Shown: piece by piece, positions 8,681 through 17,669 of the stretch
How the letters are laid out: each line of letters begins with the position of its first letter
Position numbering within the stretch: the first letter of the stretch is position 1
Source of the DNA: [Eubacterium] saphenum
Lineage (GTDB): Bacteria > Bacillota > Clostridia > Peptostreptococcales > Anaerovoracaceae
NCBI GenBank assembly: GCA_004555725.1
Contig: SFHC01000001.1
Span: 1 to 64,000 of the forward strand
DNA length: 64,000 nt
Reading direction: 5' to 3'
The notes under the pieces: generated by a model
What the model saw: the letters and a program-made list of their open reading frames with translations, nothing else
Told to the model about the DNA's origin: nothing
Database searches by the model: none
Translations under genes and position numbers: made by a program

Positions 8681-8890
8681 ATACTCCTCCTTATATATCA
8701 TTCTCCTTCAATACCTTGCTGGTCTGACAGTGGTGTCATGACGCCATATTATAGCATGAAAAGGCCGTGTATTTCCTGAGGCGATGCAGAAAAGTAAGGA
8801 TTCTTTACGCACATTCTTCTGTCCGTCCACGAATATGTGTGGAAAAATTGAATTAGACATACATGAATGGAGACGATGCATAGTGATGAT

Positions 8891-8974
8891 AAGTTTTCCT
8901 CATTACATACCAGATCTAGTTGATTGTAAATGTCCATCAACTAAGTATAGTTGAGGAAGGAAGTTTTCCTCATT
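8891..8974 (+). repeat. 14-bp direct repeat with intervening hairpins
   Basis: AAGTTTTCCTCATT occurs at 8891-8904 and again at 8961-8974, exactly 70 bp apart. Between the copies lies a TCAACTA/TAGTTGA hairpin (8937-8954); the second copy also closes a GAGGAA/TTCCTC hairpin. Function unknown. Confidence 0.6.
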
Positions 8975-9207
8975 TTCGGCCGGCGTATGCGAGTGCAAGT
9001 ATGCATACACAGCGTATATTCTTGCAACTTTTCAGACAACACTGCTGTGAATTGCGAACAACGGGATGTGGAAATGCATTTATCACAGATACAGAATCCC
9101 TCGCCGCGGATGAGAAATCAGAGGTCACTTCTCCACAATCCGTATGATATTTACCAAACGAACAAAATTGGTTTATGCACATGCGAAAAAATGTGGATAA
9201 GTTTCTA

Positions 9208-9235
9208 TTGACAAGAAAAGGTGTGCGGATATAAT
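9208..9235 (+). promoter_or_regulatory. Near-consensus sigma-A promoter inside the DnaA-box region
   Basis: TTGACA (9208-9213), a 16-bp spacer and TATAAT (9230-9235). It begins 7 bp after a perfect DnaA box, so DnaA binding could affect it. No convincing gene follows before the next promoter at 9686, so it would drive a non-coding or very short transcript. Confidence 0.6.
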
Positions 9236-9685
9236 GTTGGAAATCAGGTGATACATTGGATTTTAGATATCCACATAACCTTGTTCAAGAAATTGTATAC
9301 GATTTTAATTATCCATGTGGAAAAGGCTCTCGACCGCCTAAATCAAGGCATTTCGATGATGTTGAAAAGCAAGACGGAAAGAACGAACAGAAGTTTACAA
9401 TATCATGTTTAATGTGAATAAAATTTGAATCTGCCAAATTTTTATCGAGATAGGAAAATGAATAATATGCATGTTTATGTATAATTGCATGAAGCAGCAC
9501 CGCCTTAAGCGAATATTGAAGCGCTCACCGAGCAGTGTGCTGCGGCGCTGCTGCACAGCATTTCCGGTCGTACCGCCTGACATCGAGCCGCTGAAAAGAG
9601 GGATGAAAGGGAGAATCTGTTTAGGCGAGCAGAATGATAGGGGTTTTGAATTGATATCAATACACAAAAAATCTAGAAAAACATA

Positions 9686-9714
9686 TTGACACACAACAAA
9701 ATAGGGTGTAGAGT
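9686..9714 (+). promoter_or_regulatory. Promoter of the asnB T-box transcript
   Basis: TTGACA at 9686-9691, a 17-bp spacer and TAGAGT at 9709-9714. The predicted start near 9721 lies just before the first T-box stem. Confidence 0.6.
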
Positions 9715-9720
9715 ATGAGC

Positions 9721-10059
9721 ATAAATTAAATAAAGCACAGCGTTGATCGAGAAAAGTAACGTTGAATGCCGGTTACAGTGACGGAAGGACAGTGAGAACT
9801 TCTGACGCAGGCGCTTCGTGAAGAACACTCGGGAGCTTTGAACAGAACGTCGTTCAGCAGTCGCCGGAAATCAGTAACGGAGATGAGGACGGATGATCAG
9901 TAAGGGATACGAGTTGTGATCGTTATTCACACGGGTTTGATAGAACTCAGAAAGGGATCATGCGTACAGCGTATGATAATTTAGGTGGCACCGCGGATAG
10001 CAGCTATTCGTCCTAACATACAGGACGAGCTGCATGGATTATCCGGAGGTGTTTTTATT
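9721..10059 (+). promoter_or_regulatory. T-box riboswitch leader of asnB (asparagine specifier)
   Basis: The T-box core AGGTGGCACCGCGG lies at 9983-9996 and stem I features (GATCGAGAAAAGTAA) near 9745. The likely specifier codon AAC (Asn) is at 9824-9826, followed by a purine as expected. The antiterminator pairs the T-box with CGTCCT at 10009-10014. The competing hairpin uses GCAGCT..CGTCCT with AGGACG..AGCTGC (10000-10033) and extends through CGGATA/TATCCG (9994-9999 with 10040-10045), which touches the asnB Shine-Dalgarno GGAGG at 10045-10049. A T-rich tract then runs up to the start codon. Uncharged tRNA-Asn should turn the gene on. Confidence 0.88.
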
Positions 10060-11640
10060 ATGTGTTCAATTATTGGTTTTGAGAAAAAAACGTACAGCCC
10101 AGAAGAGATTCAGCCATTCTTCCAGAGAACCAAGTCCAGAGGGCCGGACAGTTCGCGTTTCATGGAAACGCCGTCCGGATATCTCGGATTCCACCGTCTC
10201 GCCATCATGGGACTCGATGAGTCCGGCATGCAGCCGTTCACATTAGGTTCAGACGCAATCGTCTGCAACGGTGAGATTTACGGATGGAGAAAGCTTCGCA
10301 AGAAACTGGATTCCAAGTATCAGTTTGTCAGTGAAAGCGATTGTGAAATTCTGCTTCCGCTTTACAACGAGCTGGGCACCGATATGTTTTCAGAACTCGG
10401 TTCAGAATTTGCGTTAGTTCTTTATGACGGCCGCCAGGATAAGCTGATCGCGGCAAGAGATCCGATCGGGATCCGTCCTTTATATTACGGTTATGACAAG
10501 ATGGGCGGAATCGTCTTCGCCAGCGAAGCGAAAAACCTGGAAGGCATGTGCAAGCGCATCAAGCCGTTCCCGCCGGGACATTATTATGAGGACGGAGAGT
10601 TCCATTCCTATTTAGATATTACACAGGTATCATCTGTCGTCACAGATGATCTGGATACGGTCTGCGAGCAGATCCGCGCCAAGCTGATACACTCTGTAGA
10701 AGAGCGTCTGGACGCCGACGCGCCGCTCGGATTTCTCCTTTCCGGAGGTTTAGATTCCAGTCTGGTCTGCGCGATCAGCGCCAAGTTGCTCGGACGCAAG
10801 ATCAGAACATTTGCGATCGGCATGGAGAGCGACCCGATCGATCTGAAATACGCGCAGGAAGCCGCAGATTTCATCGGTGCAGATCACACTTCCTTCTACA
10901 TGTCAAGAGAGGACGTCCTGGACGCGCTTCCGGAGGTTATTAAACTTCTGGGAACCTGGGACATCACCACAATCCGCGCAAGTCTCGGCATGTATCTCTG
11001 CTGCAAAAAGATTCATGAGACAACGGATGTCCGTGTACTCATGACAGGAGAGATTTCTGACGAGCTGTTTGGCTATAAATATACAGATTTTGCACCGACT
11101 CCGGAAGCTTTCCAGGAAGAATCCCAGAAGCGTGTCCGCGAACTGCATATGTACGATGTACTGCGCGCAGACCGCTGCGTATCTGTAAACTCCCTGGAAG
11201 CGAGAGTTCCATTCGGCGATACCGATTTTGTTAAATATGTTCTGTCTATCGATCCGGACATGAAGATGAACCGTTATAAGATGGGAAAATATCTGCTCCG
11301 CCACGCATTTGAAAAGGATCATATCCTTCCGGATGACATTCTGTGGAGACAGAAGGCGGCGTTCTCAGATGCAGTCGGACATTCCATGGTCGACGATCTG
11401 AAGGAGTACGCAGAGCAGTGCTATACCGATGAGGAATTCACACGTCTCAGCGCTAGATACACTTACTGCAGACCGTTCACCAAGGAGAGCCTGCTGTACA
11501 GAGAAATCTTTGAGAAATATTATCCGGGACAGGCGCAGATGATCAAGGATTACTGGATGCCGAACCGCAGCTGGAAGGGTTGCGACGTCGACGATCCGTC
11601 CGCGAGAGTTCTGAGCAACTACGGTGCGAGCGGGAGATAG
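10060..11640 (+). CDS. asnB: Asparagine synthetase B (glutamine-hydrolysing)
   Basis: A 526-residue AsnB. Cys2 directly after the start Met is the class II glutamine amidotransferase nucleophile (MCSIIGF). The N-terminal glutaminase domain includes NGEIYG. The synthetase domain starts with the PP-loop SGGLDSSL near residue 227. It makes asparagine from aspartate, glutamine and ATP. The start at 10060 is fixed by Cys2 and by GGAGG at 10045-10049; reading further upstream would enter the T-box hairpin. The asparagine T-box leader and the downstream glutamine synthetase gene fit a nitrogen-assimilation unit. Confidence 0.95.
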   Translation: MCSIIGFEKKTYSPEEIQPFFQRTKSRGPDSSRFMETPSGYLGFHRLAIMGLDESGMQPFTLGSDAIVCNGEIYGWRKLRKKLDSKYQFVSESDCEILLPLYNELGTDMFSELGSEFALVLYDGRQDKLIAARDPIGIRPLYYGYDKMGGIVFASEAKNLEGMCKRIKPFPPGHYYEDGEFHSYLDITQVSSVVTDDLDTVCEQIRAKLIHSVEERLDADAPLGFLLSGGLDSSLVCAISAKLLGRKIRTFAIGMESDPIDLKYAQEAADFIGADHTSFYMSREDVLDALPEVIKLLGTWDITTIRASLGMYLCCKKIHETTDVRVLMTGEISDELFGYKYTDFAPTPEAFQEESQKRVRELHMYDVLRADRCVSVNSLEARVPFGDTDFVKYVLSIDPDMKMNRYKMGKYLLRHAFEKDHILPDDILWRQKAAFSDAVGHSMVDDLKEYAEQCYTDEEFTRLSARYTYCRPFTKESLLYREIFEKYYPGQAQMIKDYWMPNRSWKGCDVDDPSARVLSNYGASGR

Positions 11641-11817
11641 ATCACTGTCGTGCGGCAAAAAGAATACAGCAAGGAGAAATGATGGACAGAAACCGAACCT
11701 GGAACAGAGAACGGCCGCATCCTCCCTGAGTGACATGCGGTCAGAAATAAAAACATTCAATATTTCCATTAACAATCCAACCATCACTACATCAGGACGA
11801 ACACAGGAGATCAACCT

Positions 11818-13914
11818 ATGGAAAAAGACATGGAGAAGATGCCGGAACTGTTTGGTTCCATGGTATTCAACGAGGAAACAATGAAAGAAGAACTTTCCGA
11901 AGCTTCCTTCACGGCTTGGAAAGAATGTGTAACAGAGGGCAAGACGCTGGACCTGTCTACCGCTAACGAAATTGCAGAGGCGATGAAACAGTGGGCGGTC
12001 GCTAAGGGTGCGACACATTATACGCACTGGTTCCAGCCGATGACCGGCGCAACTGCTGAAAAGCACGACAGCTTCATCCATCCGACCGACGGCGGAAAAA
12101 TTATTATGGAGTTCTCCGGGAAAGAGCTTGTAAAGGGCGAGCCGGATGCATCATCATTCCCGTCCGGAGGTTTGAGAAGCACATTTGAGGCAAGAGGATA
12201 TACAGCCTGGGATCCGACTTCCTTCGCTTTTGTAAAAGAAGGATCTTTATATATTCCGACGATTTTCTGCTCCTATTCCGGAGAAGCATTGGATAAGAAG
12301 ATGCCGCTGCTGCGCTCCATGGAAGTGGTCAGCAATTCCGCAGTCCGCATTCTGCGTCTGTTCGGCGATACAGAGACAAAGCGTGTTACTGCTCAGGTCG
12401 GACCGGAGCAGGAGTATTTCCTGATCGACAAGAAACTCTATAACGAAAGAGAAGACCTGCGTCTTGCCGGACGCACACTGTTCGGCGCAAAGCCGCCTCG
12501 CGGGCAGGAAATGGAAGACCATTACTTTGGCATGATCAAGCCGAGAGTTTCTGCATTCATGGAAGATCTGGACAGAGAGCTTTGGAAAGTCGGCGTACTC
12601 TCGAAGACCAAGCATAATGAGGTTGCGCCTTCTCAGCATGAGATGGCTCCGATTTACAGCGACGCCAACACCGCCTGTGACCACAACCAGCTTGCAATGG
12701 AACTGATGAAAAAAGTTGCAGACCGTCACGGATTTGTCTGCCTGATCCACGAGAAACCGTTTGAATATGTCAACGGATCAGGAAAACATGATAACTGGTC
12801 CCTGTCCACAGATCAGGGCGAGAACCTGTTCAAGCCGGGCAAGACGCCGAGCAAGAATGCGCGTTTCCTCTTGTTCCTTGCAGCCTTTGTCAAGGGCGTA
12901 GACGAGTATCAGGACTTCCTCAGAGCTACAGTAGCGTCTGCCGGAAACGATCACCGTCTGGGCGCTCAGGAAGCACCTCCGGCAGTTATGTCCATCTTCC
13001 TCGGCGACGATCTGACAGCAGTTGTTGACGCGCTGATTAATGACGACAAGACCTATCACGACAGCAAGAAGAAGACTCTGGAAATCGGCGTTGATGTTCT
13101 TCCGGAAATCCGCCAGGACAACACCGACAGAAACCGTACGTCTCCAATGGCCTTTACCGGAAACAAGTTTGAATTCCGTATGCTCGGATCTTCTCAGTCT
13201 ATTTCCGGACCGAACATCGTTCTGAACACCATGATGGCAGATGAGCTGGATCAGTTCGCGGATGAGCTGGAGAAGGCAGGTGACTTCCAGAAGGCACTGT
13301 CTGAGCTGATCAAGCGTGTATTTACAGAGCATAAGAGAATCATCTTCAACGGAAACGGATACACAGACGAGTGGATTGAAGAGGCCGAGAAGAGAGGTCT
13401 CGCTAACCTGACCTCCTCCGCAGAGGCTCTTCCGGCTTATGTCTCCGAAAAAAATGAAGACCTGCTGATCCGCCACGGCATCTACACCAAGGAAGAGATG
13501 GACGCCAGAGGCCGTGTACACATGGAGAACTACGCTGCTGTCCTGAATATCGAGGGCAGAACTATGGTAGACATGTCTAAGAAGCAGATCCTGCCGGCTG
13601 TTTCCGCATATGCAGGAAGAGTCGCAAAGAGAGCTGCGCTGAAGAAGGATGCCGGCGCTTCTGCCGCATATGAGTCTGATCTCGTGAAGAAGCTCGGCGC
13701 ACTGACCGATGAACTCGCAGAAAAGACCATTGCTCTGGAGGACATTCTGGACAAGGCTCCGGAAGGCGAGAAAGAAGCAATGCTGTTCTTCCATGACTCC
13801 GTTCTTCCGGCAATGGCAGAAGTACGCGACCGTGCTGACAAGCTTGAGGTGCTCACCGATAAGAAGGCATGGCCGTTCCCGACGTATTCCGAGCTGTTGT
13901 TCAGCGAGCGTTAA
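11818..13914 (+). CDS. glnN: Glutamine synthetase type III
   Basis: A 698-residue protein, the size of GSIII (about 700 residues) and much longer than GSI (about 450). It has the family segments THWFQPMTG, KHDSF, GPEQEYFLID with the metal-binding Glu, HEVAPSQHE-type residues (NEVAPSQHEM), and NDHRLGAQEAPP. It makes glutamine from glutamate, ammonia and ATP as a dodecamer. It lies 177 nt after asnB in the same direction with AGGAG ahead of the ATG, so it may share the T-box transcript; no separate promoter is obvious in the gap. Glutamine made here is the nitrogen donor for AsnB. Confidence 0.95.
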   Translation: MEKDMEKMPELFGSMVFNEETMKEELSEASFTAWKECVTEGKTLDLSTANEIAEAMKQWAVAKGATHYTHWFQPMTGATAEKHDSFIHPTDGGKIIMEFSGKELVKGEPDASSFPSGGLRSTFEARGYTAWDPTSFAFVKEGSLYIPTIFCSYSGEALDKKMPLLRSMEVVSNSAVRILRLFGDTETKRVTAQVGPEQEYFLIDKKLYNEREDLRLAGRTLFGAKPPRGQEMEDHYFGMIKPRVSAFMEDLDRELWKVGVLSKTKHNEVAPSQHEMAPIYSDANTACDHNQLAMELMKKVADRHGFVCLIHEKPFEYVNGSGKHDNWSLSTDQGENLFKPGKTPSKNARFLLFLAAFVKGVDEYQDFLRATVASAGNDHRLGAQEAPPAVMSIFLGDDLTAVVDALINDDKTYHDSKKKTLEIGVDVLPEIRQDNTDRNRTSPMAFTGNKFEFRMLGSSQSISGPNIVLNTMMADELDQFADELEKAGDFQKALSELIKRVFTEHKRIIFNGNGYTDEWIEEAEKRGLANLTSSAEALPAYVSEKNEDLLIRHGIYTKEEMDARGRVHMENYAAVLNIEGRTMVDMSKKQILPAVSAYAGRVAKRAALKKDAGASAAYESDLVKKLGALTDELAEKTIALEDILDKAPEGEKEAMLFFHDSVLPAMAEVRDRADKLEVLTDKKAWPFPTYSELLFSER

Positions 13915-14254
13915 TCAGCTGCCGGAGAACGATGTTTCCGGGCATCGACAAAGCGCAAACGCCGGACAACCTGGTACGCAGCAAGGAATTAAACGTGTAA
14001 CCGATAATGCAAGCATCAGCCGCGAAGCATGCGCACCGTTCACAGGGGATTTCAGGGGTAGAAATTGAACCGTGCGCAGAAGACCGCGACTGACCACTTA
14101 GAAGCGTAGAATCCGTCCATCAGAAACAGGGGTATTCTGAAAGACAACTTATATTAGGGAAAAAACCGCCGCACAGCATTGACGCAAAGTTGCTGTGCGG
14201 CGGTTTGGCTGTTAGAGGGCAGGCGGGATGCTCGCCCTCTGGCTCAGCTGAGCT
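13915..14254. other. Intergenic region between convergent genes
   Basis: No gene is seen in the 340 bp between glutamine synthetase and the flippase. It contains the strong bidirectional terminator at 14161-14206 and a second GC-rich inverted repeat, AGAGGGC with GCCCTCT, at 14214-14240. Confidence 0.6.
14161..14206. terminator. Bidirectional intrinsic terminator
   Basis: AAACCGCCGCACAGCA pairs perfectly with TGCTGTGCGGCGGTTT around a short loop, with A and T tracts on the flanks. It separates the rightward glutamine synthetase gene from the leftward flippase gene. Confidence 0.88.
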
Positions 14255-15910
14255 CTATTTCCTTGTGATTTTGTTTACGATCTGCTGAATGCGGTTTCCA
14301 TGCGGAAGATGCGCAATCTCTTCTTCATTCAGGGCGTGAACGGCAAGCGCCATAAATCCGTAAACAACCATGCCGACGAGAATGTCTGCCAGTGTGTTCA
14401 GGTAAAGGCTGGAGGTGAGTTTGTTCATCAGTATGTCCGTCAGGATGACGGCGGCTCCCATGACGGCAGATGCGGCCAGCGGTTTTCCGAGGCTTCTGAC
14501 CAGCTCCAGTCTGACGCCGGTGATGCGTTTCAGCGCGATGATATCCAGGACGGAGGCAAGTGCATAGGAGCAGGTGGTTCCGATGGCTGCGCCGCGGACA
14601 TTAATGGCTCCGACACCGGTCAGGGTCCAGGTGATGATGATTTTCAGTCCGATGCCGATAAACAGGTTGATTACTGGAATCTGCTGTTTTCCAAGACCCT
14701 GGAGCATGGCAGTTGCGATGCTGACCAGAGAGAGGAAAAAGAAACTGAGCGCATAAATCTGCAGGCAGGATGACGCTGCCGGTGCGCGGCGCGCCTGATC
14801 GCCGTAGAACAGGATTAGAATCGGCTGTGCGATGACAATCATGCCGACGATGCATGGCAGGGAAATCAGCTGGGAAGCGCGGAATCCGAAGATGCAGTCG
14901 CGCTCGAGAAGATCGTGGTCTTTCAGTTTCCATGCGCGGGACACCATCGGGACGATCGTTGCGGTCAGCGCCTGGATCAGAACCAGAGGGAAACTGATAA
15001 TCGGCGCTGCCATGGCAGTAAGCTGACCATAAAGACTTTTTGCGGCCTCGTAGGTGTATCCCATTCCCGTCAGCCTGTTCTGCACGATGGCCACATCGAT
15101 CAGATTGACGATCGGCATGATGCATGCGGCAAGTGTGATCGGGAACGCAATCCAGATGATTCTCTTCAGCAGTTTCTTGCCGGATTCATGGACGGTGCTG
15201 TGATCCTTTGCCACTTTACGGTTCAGAATATGGCGGTACATGAACCGGATCCAGATCATGACGAGAAATCCTGCAAGCGCACCGGCAGAAGCTCCGAGGC
15301 AGGCTCCGGCAGCGCCCTTGGAACGCAGCGCTTCAATTCCGCTGAATCCGCCGTTGAACTGGTTAGGGAAAATGATTCCCTTAAACAGCAGATAGGCTGC
15401 TCCGAGTCCGACGATGACTCTGGCGATCTGTTCAGCAATCTGTGACAGCGCAGTCGGCTGCATGATCTGCAGGCCCTGGAAAAATCCGCGGTAGGAAGAC
15501 ATGATCGGGACAAACAGCAGCGCCGGTGCGGTCGCTCTCATAGAAAGCGCCGATGTTTCGATTCCGATCGCTCTGGAAATCGGCCCGGCAAAGAACCACA
15601 AGATCAGAAATCCGGTGATTCCGATGCCCCACATCAGAAGACGGGCGATCCGGAAGACACGTCCCGCTTCCTTATATTCTCCGACAGCGCAGCGTTCCGA
15701 TACGAGCTTGGAAATCGCGACTGGAATTCCGGAAGTTGCAACGATCAGAAGCAGACTGTACACGTCGTATGCCGGTGTATAATCTGCCATTCCGGAGGCG
15801 CCGATCCAGCGCGTCAGCGGGATGCGGAATACAAATCCGAGAAGTTTAACGATGATTCCCGCGGCGGCAAGGATTGCAGCGCCGCCGACAGCTGAGTTTT
15901 TTTTAGACAT
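14255..15910 (-). CDS. SpoVB/MurJ-like polysaccharide or lipid II flippase
   Basis: A 551-residue integral membrane protein of the MOP (multidrug/oligosaccharidyl-lipid/polysaccharide) exporter superfamily. It starts with an N-terminal motif typical of SpoVB/YtgP proteins (GIIVKLLGFVFRIPLTRWIG) and has about 14 hydrophobic segments, with ATSGIPVAISKLVSE in the second helix region. Homologues move lipid-linked cell-wall precursors across the membrane, in vegetative cells (YtgP/MurJ-type) or during spore cortex synthesis (SpoVB). Which role applies cannot be decided here. AAGGAAA precedes the ATG. It is monocistronic between a convergent terminator and a divergent transporter gene. Confidence 0.85.
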   Translation of the reverse strand: MSKKNSAVGGAAILAAAGIIVKLLGFVFRIPLTRWIGASGMADYTPAYDVYSLLLIVATSGIPVAISKLVSERCAVGEYKEAGRVFRIARLLMWGIGITGFLILWFFAGPISRAIGIETSALSMRATAPALLFVPIMSSYRGFFQGLQIMQPTALSQIAEQIARVIVGLGAAYLLFKGIIFPNQFNGGFSGIEALRSKGAAGACLGASAGALAGFLVMIWIRFMYRHILNRKVAKDHSTVHESGKKLLKRIIWIAFPITLAACIMPIVNLIDVAIVQNRLTGMGYTYEAAKSLYGQLTAMAAPIISFPLVLIQALTATIVPMVSRAWKLKDHDLLERDCIFGFRASQLISLPCIVGMIVIAQPILILFYGDQARRAPAASSCLQIYALSFFFLSLVSIATAMLQGLGKQQIPVINLFIGIGLKIIITWTLTGVGAINVRGAAIGTTCSYALASVLDIIALKRITGVRLELVRSLGKPLAASAVMGAAVILTDILMNKLTSSLYLNTLADILVGMVVYGFMALAVHALNEEEIAHLPHGNRIQQIVNKITRK

Positions 15911-16235
15911 ATGGTTTCCTTATTCTGTGATTGATTCAATTCGATACAGGAATAACGGATGCAGTTTCACAGCATTTTACCGCAATCGGACATAAAACTC
16001 GTCTGCTGGCGTAGATGCGTGAAATTGGTCATACCGAATTTCTACTATACCATGAAATCCGAAGTTGTATATGATTTTTTTGTGTCTTTTTCCCTGACCG
16101 TGGGGATTTATCAGCGGACAGCCTATTCTGCAGCGGGTCGTGTGCAGGGTTCCCGGCAACTTTTCGGGTGAAAGTTGAGAACCTGCGTGTTATTATGGAT
16201 ACATTGACGAGAAATAAGAAAGCAGAGAGGAAAAC
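15911..16235. other. Intergenic region between divergent genes
   Basis: This 325-bp region separates the leftward flippase and the rightward BASS transporter, so it must hold both promoters. No pair of good -35/-10 boxes stands out; TATAGT-like and TTGAGA-like sequences are present but poorly spaced. No gene is seen. Confidence 0.4.
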
Positions 16236-17210
16236 ATGAAATACTTGTATTCATTTAATTGTTTTATAGAAAAGCACATCACCTTTGTCGCGCCGACTTG
16301 TGTGCTTCTGGGTGTATTGACGTCCCGCTGGTTTTCTTCTTATCAGTGGCTCGCGGCCTATTTCTTCACGATTATGGCGTTTCAGGGCAGTCTGGGATCC
16401 AATTTCCAAGCGCTGAAAGATGTCAGCCGTCATCCGCTTCCGGTTTTTGTCGTTCTGGGTTTTCTGCATCTGCTGATGCCGGTTCTGGGGTATCTGCTCG
16501 GAATGATCTTCTTCCATAATGATATGCATCTGGTGACGGGCATCGTCATTGAACAGATCGTGCCGGCCGGCATGATGGGCATGACCTGGGCGGAGCTGTA
16601 CGGAGGCAATATGGCACTTTCGCTCAGCATCATGGTGCTGGATACTCTGATTTCACCGTTCCTGCTTCCGGTGGTGCTCTCTATGCTTCTTGGCACTGTT
16701 GTCAGGATTCCGGCGTGGCCGATGATGCGGAGCATGATTTTCATGATCGTGATTCCGTCACTTCTGGCGCTGACACTGAACCAGGTTACGCACGGAAAGG
16801 CAAAGGAGACGCTGCGTCCCAAGCTGACCCCGTTTGCAAGAATCGCCATGATCTGTGTCATGACGCTGAACAGCACCAAGGTCGCTCCGTATCTGCTGCA
16901 TCTTAAGCCGCTCTACATTCTGGTTCTGCTGTTCATGCTCTTTATTATTGTTTTCGCGTATTTTGTCATGTTCGGCATTACTATCCTGATGCATGAGAAA
17001 GTAAAGAATGCGACGACGATGATCTTCAGCGGCGGCATCCGGAACATTTCCGTAGGGGCCGTGCTTGCAGCGCAGTATTTTCCGGGCGGCGCGATCTTTC
17101 CGGTTCTGGTCGGCACGCTCTTTCAGCAGATGCTTGCGGGAATTCTGGGGCACTGGTTCGGCAAAGTGCTCCGTGAAAGGGGCCGAAAAGAAGCGAGAAG
17201 GGAACGGTAA
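16236..17210 (+). CDS. Bile acid:sodium symporter family (BASS) transporter
   Basis: A 324-residue membrane protein with about 9-10 hydrophobic segments. It carries BASS-family features such as FTIMAFQGSLGSNFQAL near the N-terminus, IVIEQIVPAGMMGM with the Pro-kinked helix, and GGIRNISVGAVLA in the second half. Members import organic acids (bile acids, pyruvate, pantoate and others) with sodium. The substrate is unknown, and bile-acid transport should not be assumed from the family name. It is a single gene between the flippase and a 3-hydroxyacyl-CoA dehydrogenase. Confidence 0.8.
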   Translation: MKYLYSFNCFIEKHITFVAPTCVLLGVLTSRWFSSYQWLAAYFFTIMAFQGSLGSNFQALKDVSRHPLPVFVVLGFLHLLMPVLGYLLGMIFFHNDMHLVTGIVIEQIVPAGMMGMTWAELYGGNMALSLSIMVLDTLISPFLLPVVLSMLLGTVVRIPAWPMMRSMIFMIVIPSLLALTLNQVTHGKAKETLRPKLTPFARIAMICVMTLNSTKVAPYLLHLKPLYILVLLFMLFIIVFAYFVMFGITILMHEKVKNATTMIFSGGIRNISVGAVLAAQYFPGGAIFPVLVGTLFQQMLAGILGHWFGKVLRERGRKEARRER

Positions 17211-17362
17211 AAACGGGAGATTGCACAACGGACATTCATCGCCGCATCATCAGTTTCAGGAGATTTGTAATAGCAAGGATTGAAACATTTACTGAACTGA
17301 CCGCCGCTCCGGAATGCATTCTGTTCTTCAGCACTAATTGTGAAAAACATAACGGATGGGCG

Positions 17363-17399
17363 AAAAAATACGCATTATTGTATTTAATGCGTATTTTTT
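17363..17399. terminator. Bidirectional intrinsic terminator
   Basis: AAAAAATACGCATTA pairs with TAATGCGTATTTTTT around a short loop. The A and T tracts allow termination both ways; it probably ends the BASS transporter transcript. Confidence 0.8.
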
Positions 17400-17511
17400 A
17401 TTTGTTAAAATATCGTCAATGCCTTTAAATGGCTAGATTTCAGCGTTTGAACAAATAATAAAAAAATTGCGTTAATAAAATATCAATTGTTTTAAAATCC
17501 GTGCAATGCGG

Positions 17512-17517
17512 TATAAT
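17512..17517 (+). promoter_or_regulatory. -10 box of the 3-hydroxyacyl-CoA dehydrogenase gene
   Basis: TATAAT about 150 nt before the gene. A weak TTGTTT lies 19 bp upstream as the only -35 candidate, which suggests activator dependence or a suboptimal promoter. Confidence 0.45.
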
Positions 17518-17669
17518 AGAGATAAGAAAAATGTTCATGAACGAATACAATTATCACCGGTAAGACTCCGGTGAGCGTACAGAAGAATAATCCGAAGACA
17601 TCTCAGGACAGTTTGCGCAAATGAAAGCGGATTGTCCGGGGTACATCAGATAGAGGGGAGATGGATGTA

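Larger units (their letters stand above)
8805..9324. other. Cluster of DnaA-box-like sequences
   Basis: Against TTATNCACA, two sites match perfectly: TTATGCACA at 9173-9181 (+) and TTATCCACA at 9192-9200 (-). Five have one mismatch: 8805-8813 (+), 8838-8846 (-), 9129-9137 (+), 9267-9275 (+) and 9316-9324 (-). One with two mismatches overlaps the last at 9309-9317 (+). That is eight sites in 520 bp of AT-rich, gene-free DNA. No dnaA, dnaN or rpmH is nearby, so a DnaA-titration or timing locus, or a relic origin, is more likely than the main oriC. Confidence 0.5.
8681..9685. other. AT-rich gene-free region
   Basis: About 1 kb with no protein that looks real: the short open frames have poor composition, no ribosome sites and no recognisable motifs. 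It holds a DnaA-box-like cluster, a near-consensus promoter at 9208-9235, a 14-bp direct repeat, small hairpins and a palindrome GTATGCATAC at 8999-9008. A leftward -10 (TATAAT, 8748-8753) may serve the 2-hydroxyacid dehydrogenase. Confidence 0.7.
17211..17669. other. AT-rich intergenic region
   Basis: No gene is seen in about 460 bp. It contains the terminator at 17363-17399, a -10 box at 17512-17517 and a leader hairpin TCACCGG/CCGGTGA near 17554-17574 ahead of the 3-hydroxyacyl-CoA dehydrogenase gene. Confidence 0.6.

Noticed and set aside
9221..9412. A 63-codon frame after the near-consensus promoter at 9208-9235
   Set aside because: There is no ribosome site near its start, the composition is AT-driven and no motif is visible; a non-coding transcript is as likely.
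8681..9685. The main chromosomal oriC
   Set aside because: DnaA boxes are present, but dnaA, dnaN, rpmH and recF are not in the window, and gene orientation does not switch cleanly here. It is kept only as a DnaA-box cluster.
12778..13794. A long leftward open frame opposite glutamine synthetase
   Set aside because: It is fully contained in a certain gene on the other strand and has no recognisable protein features.
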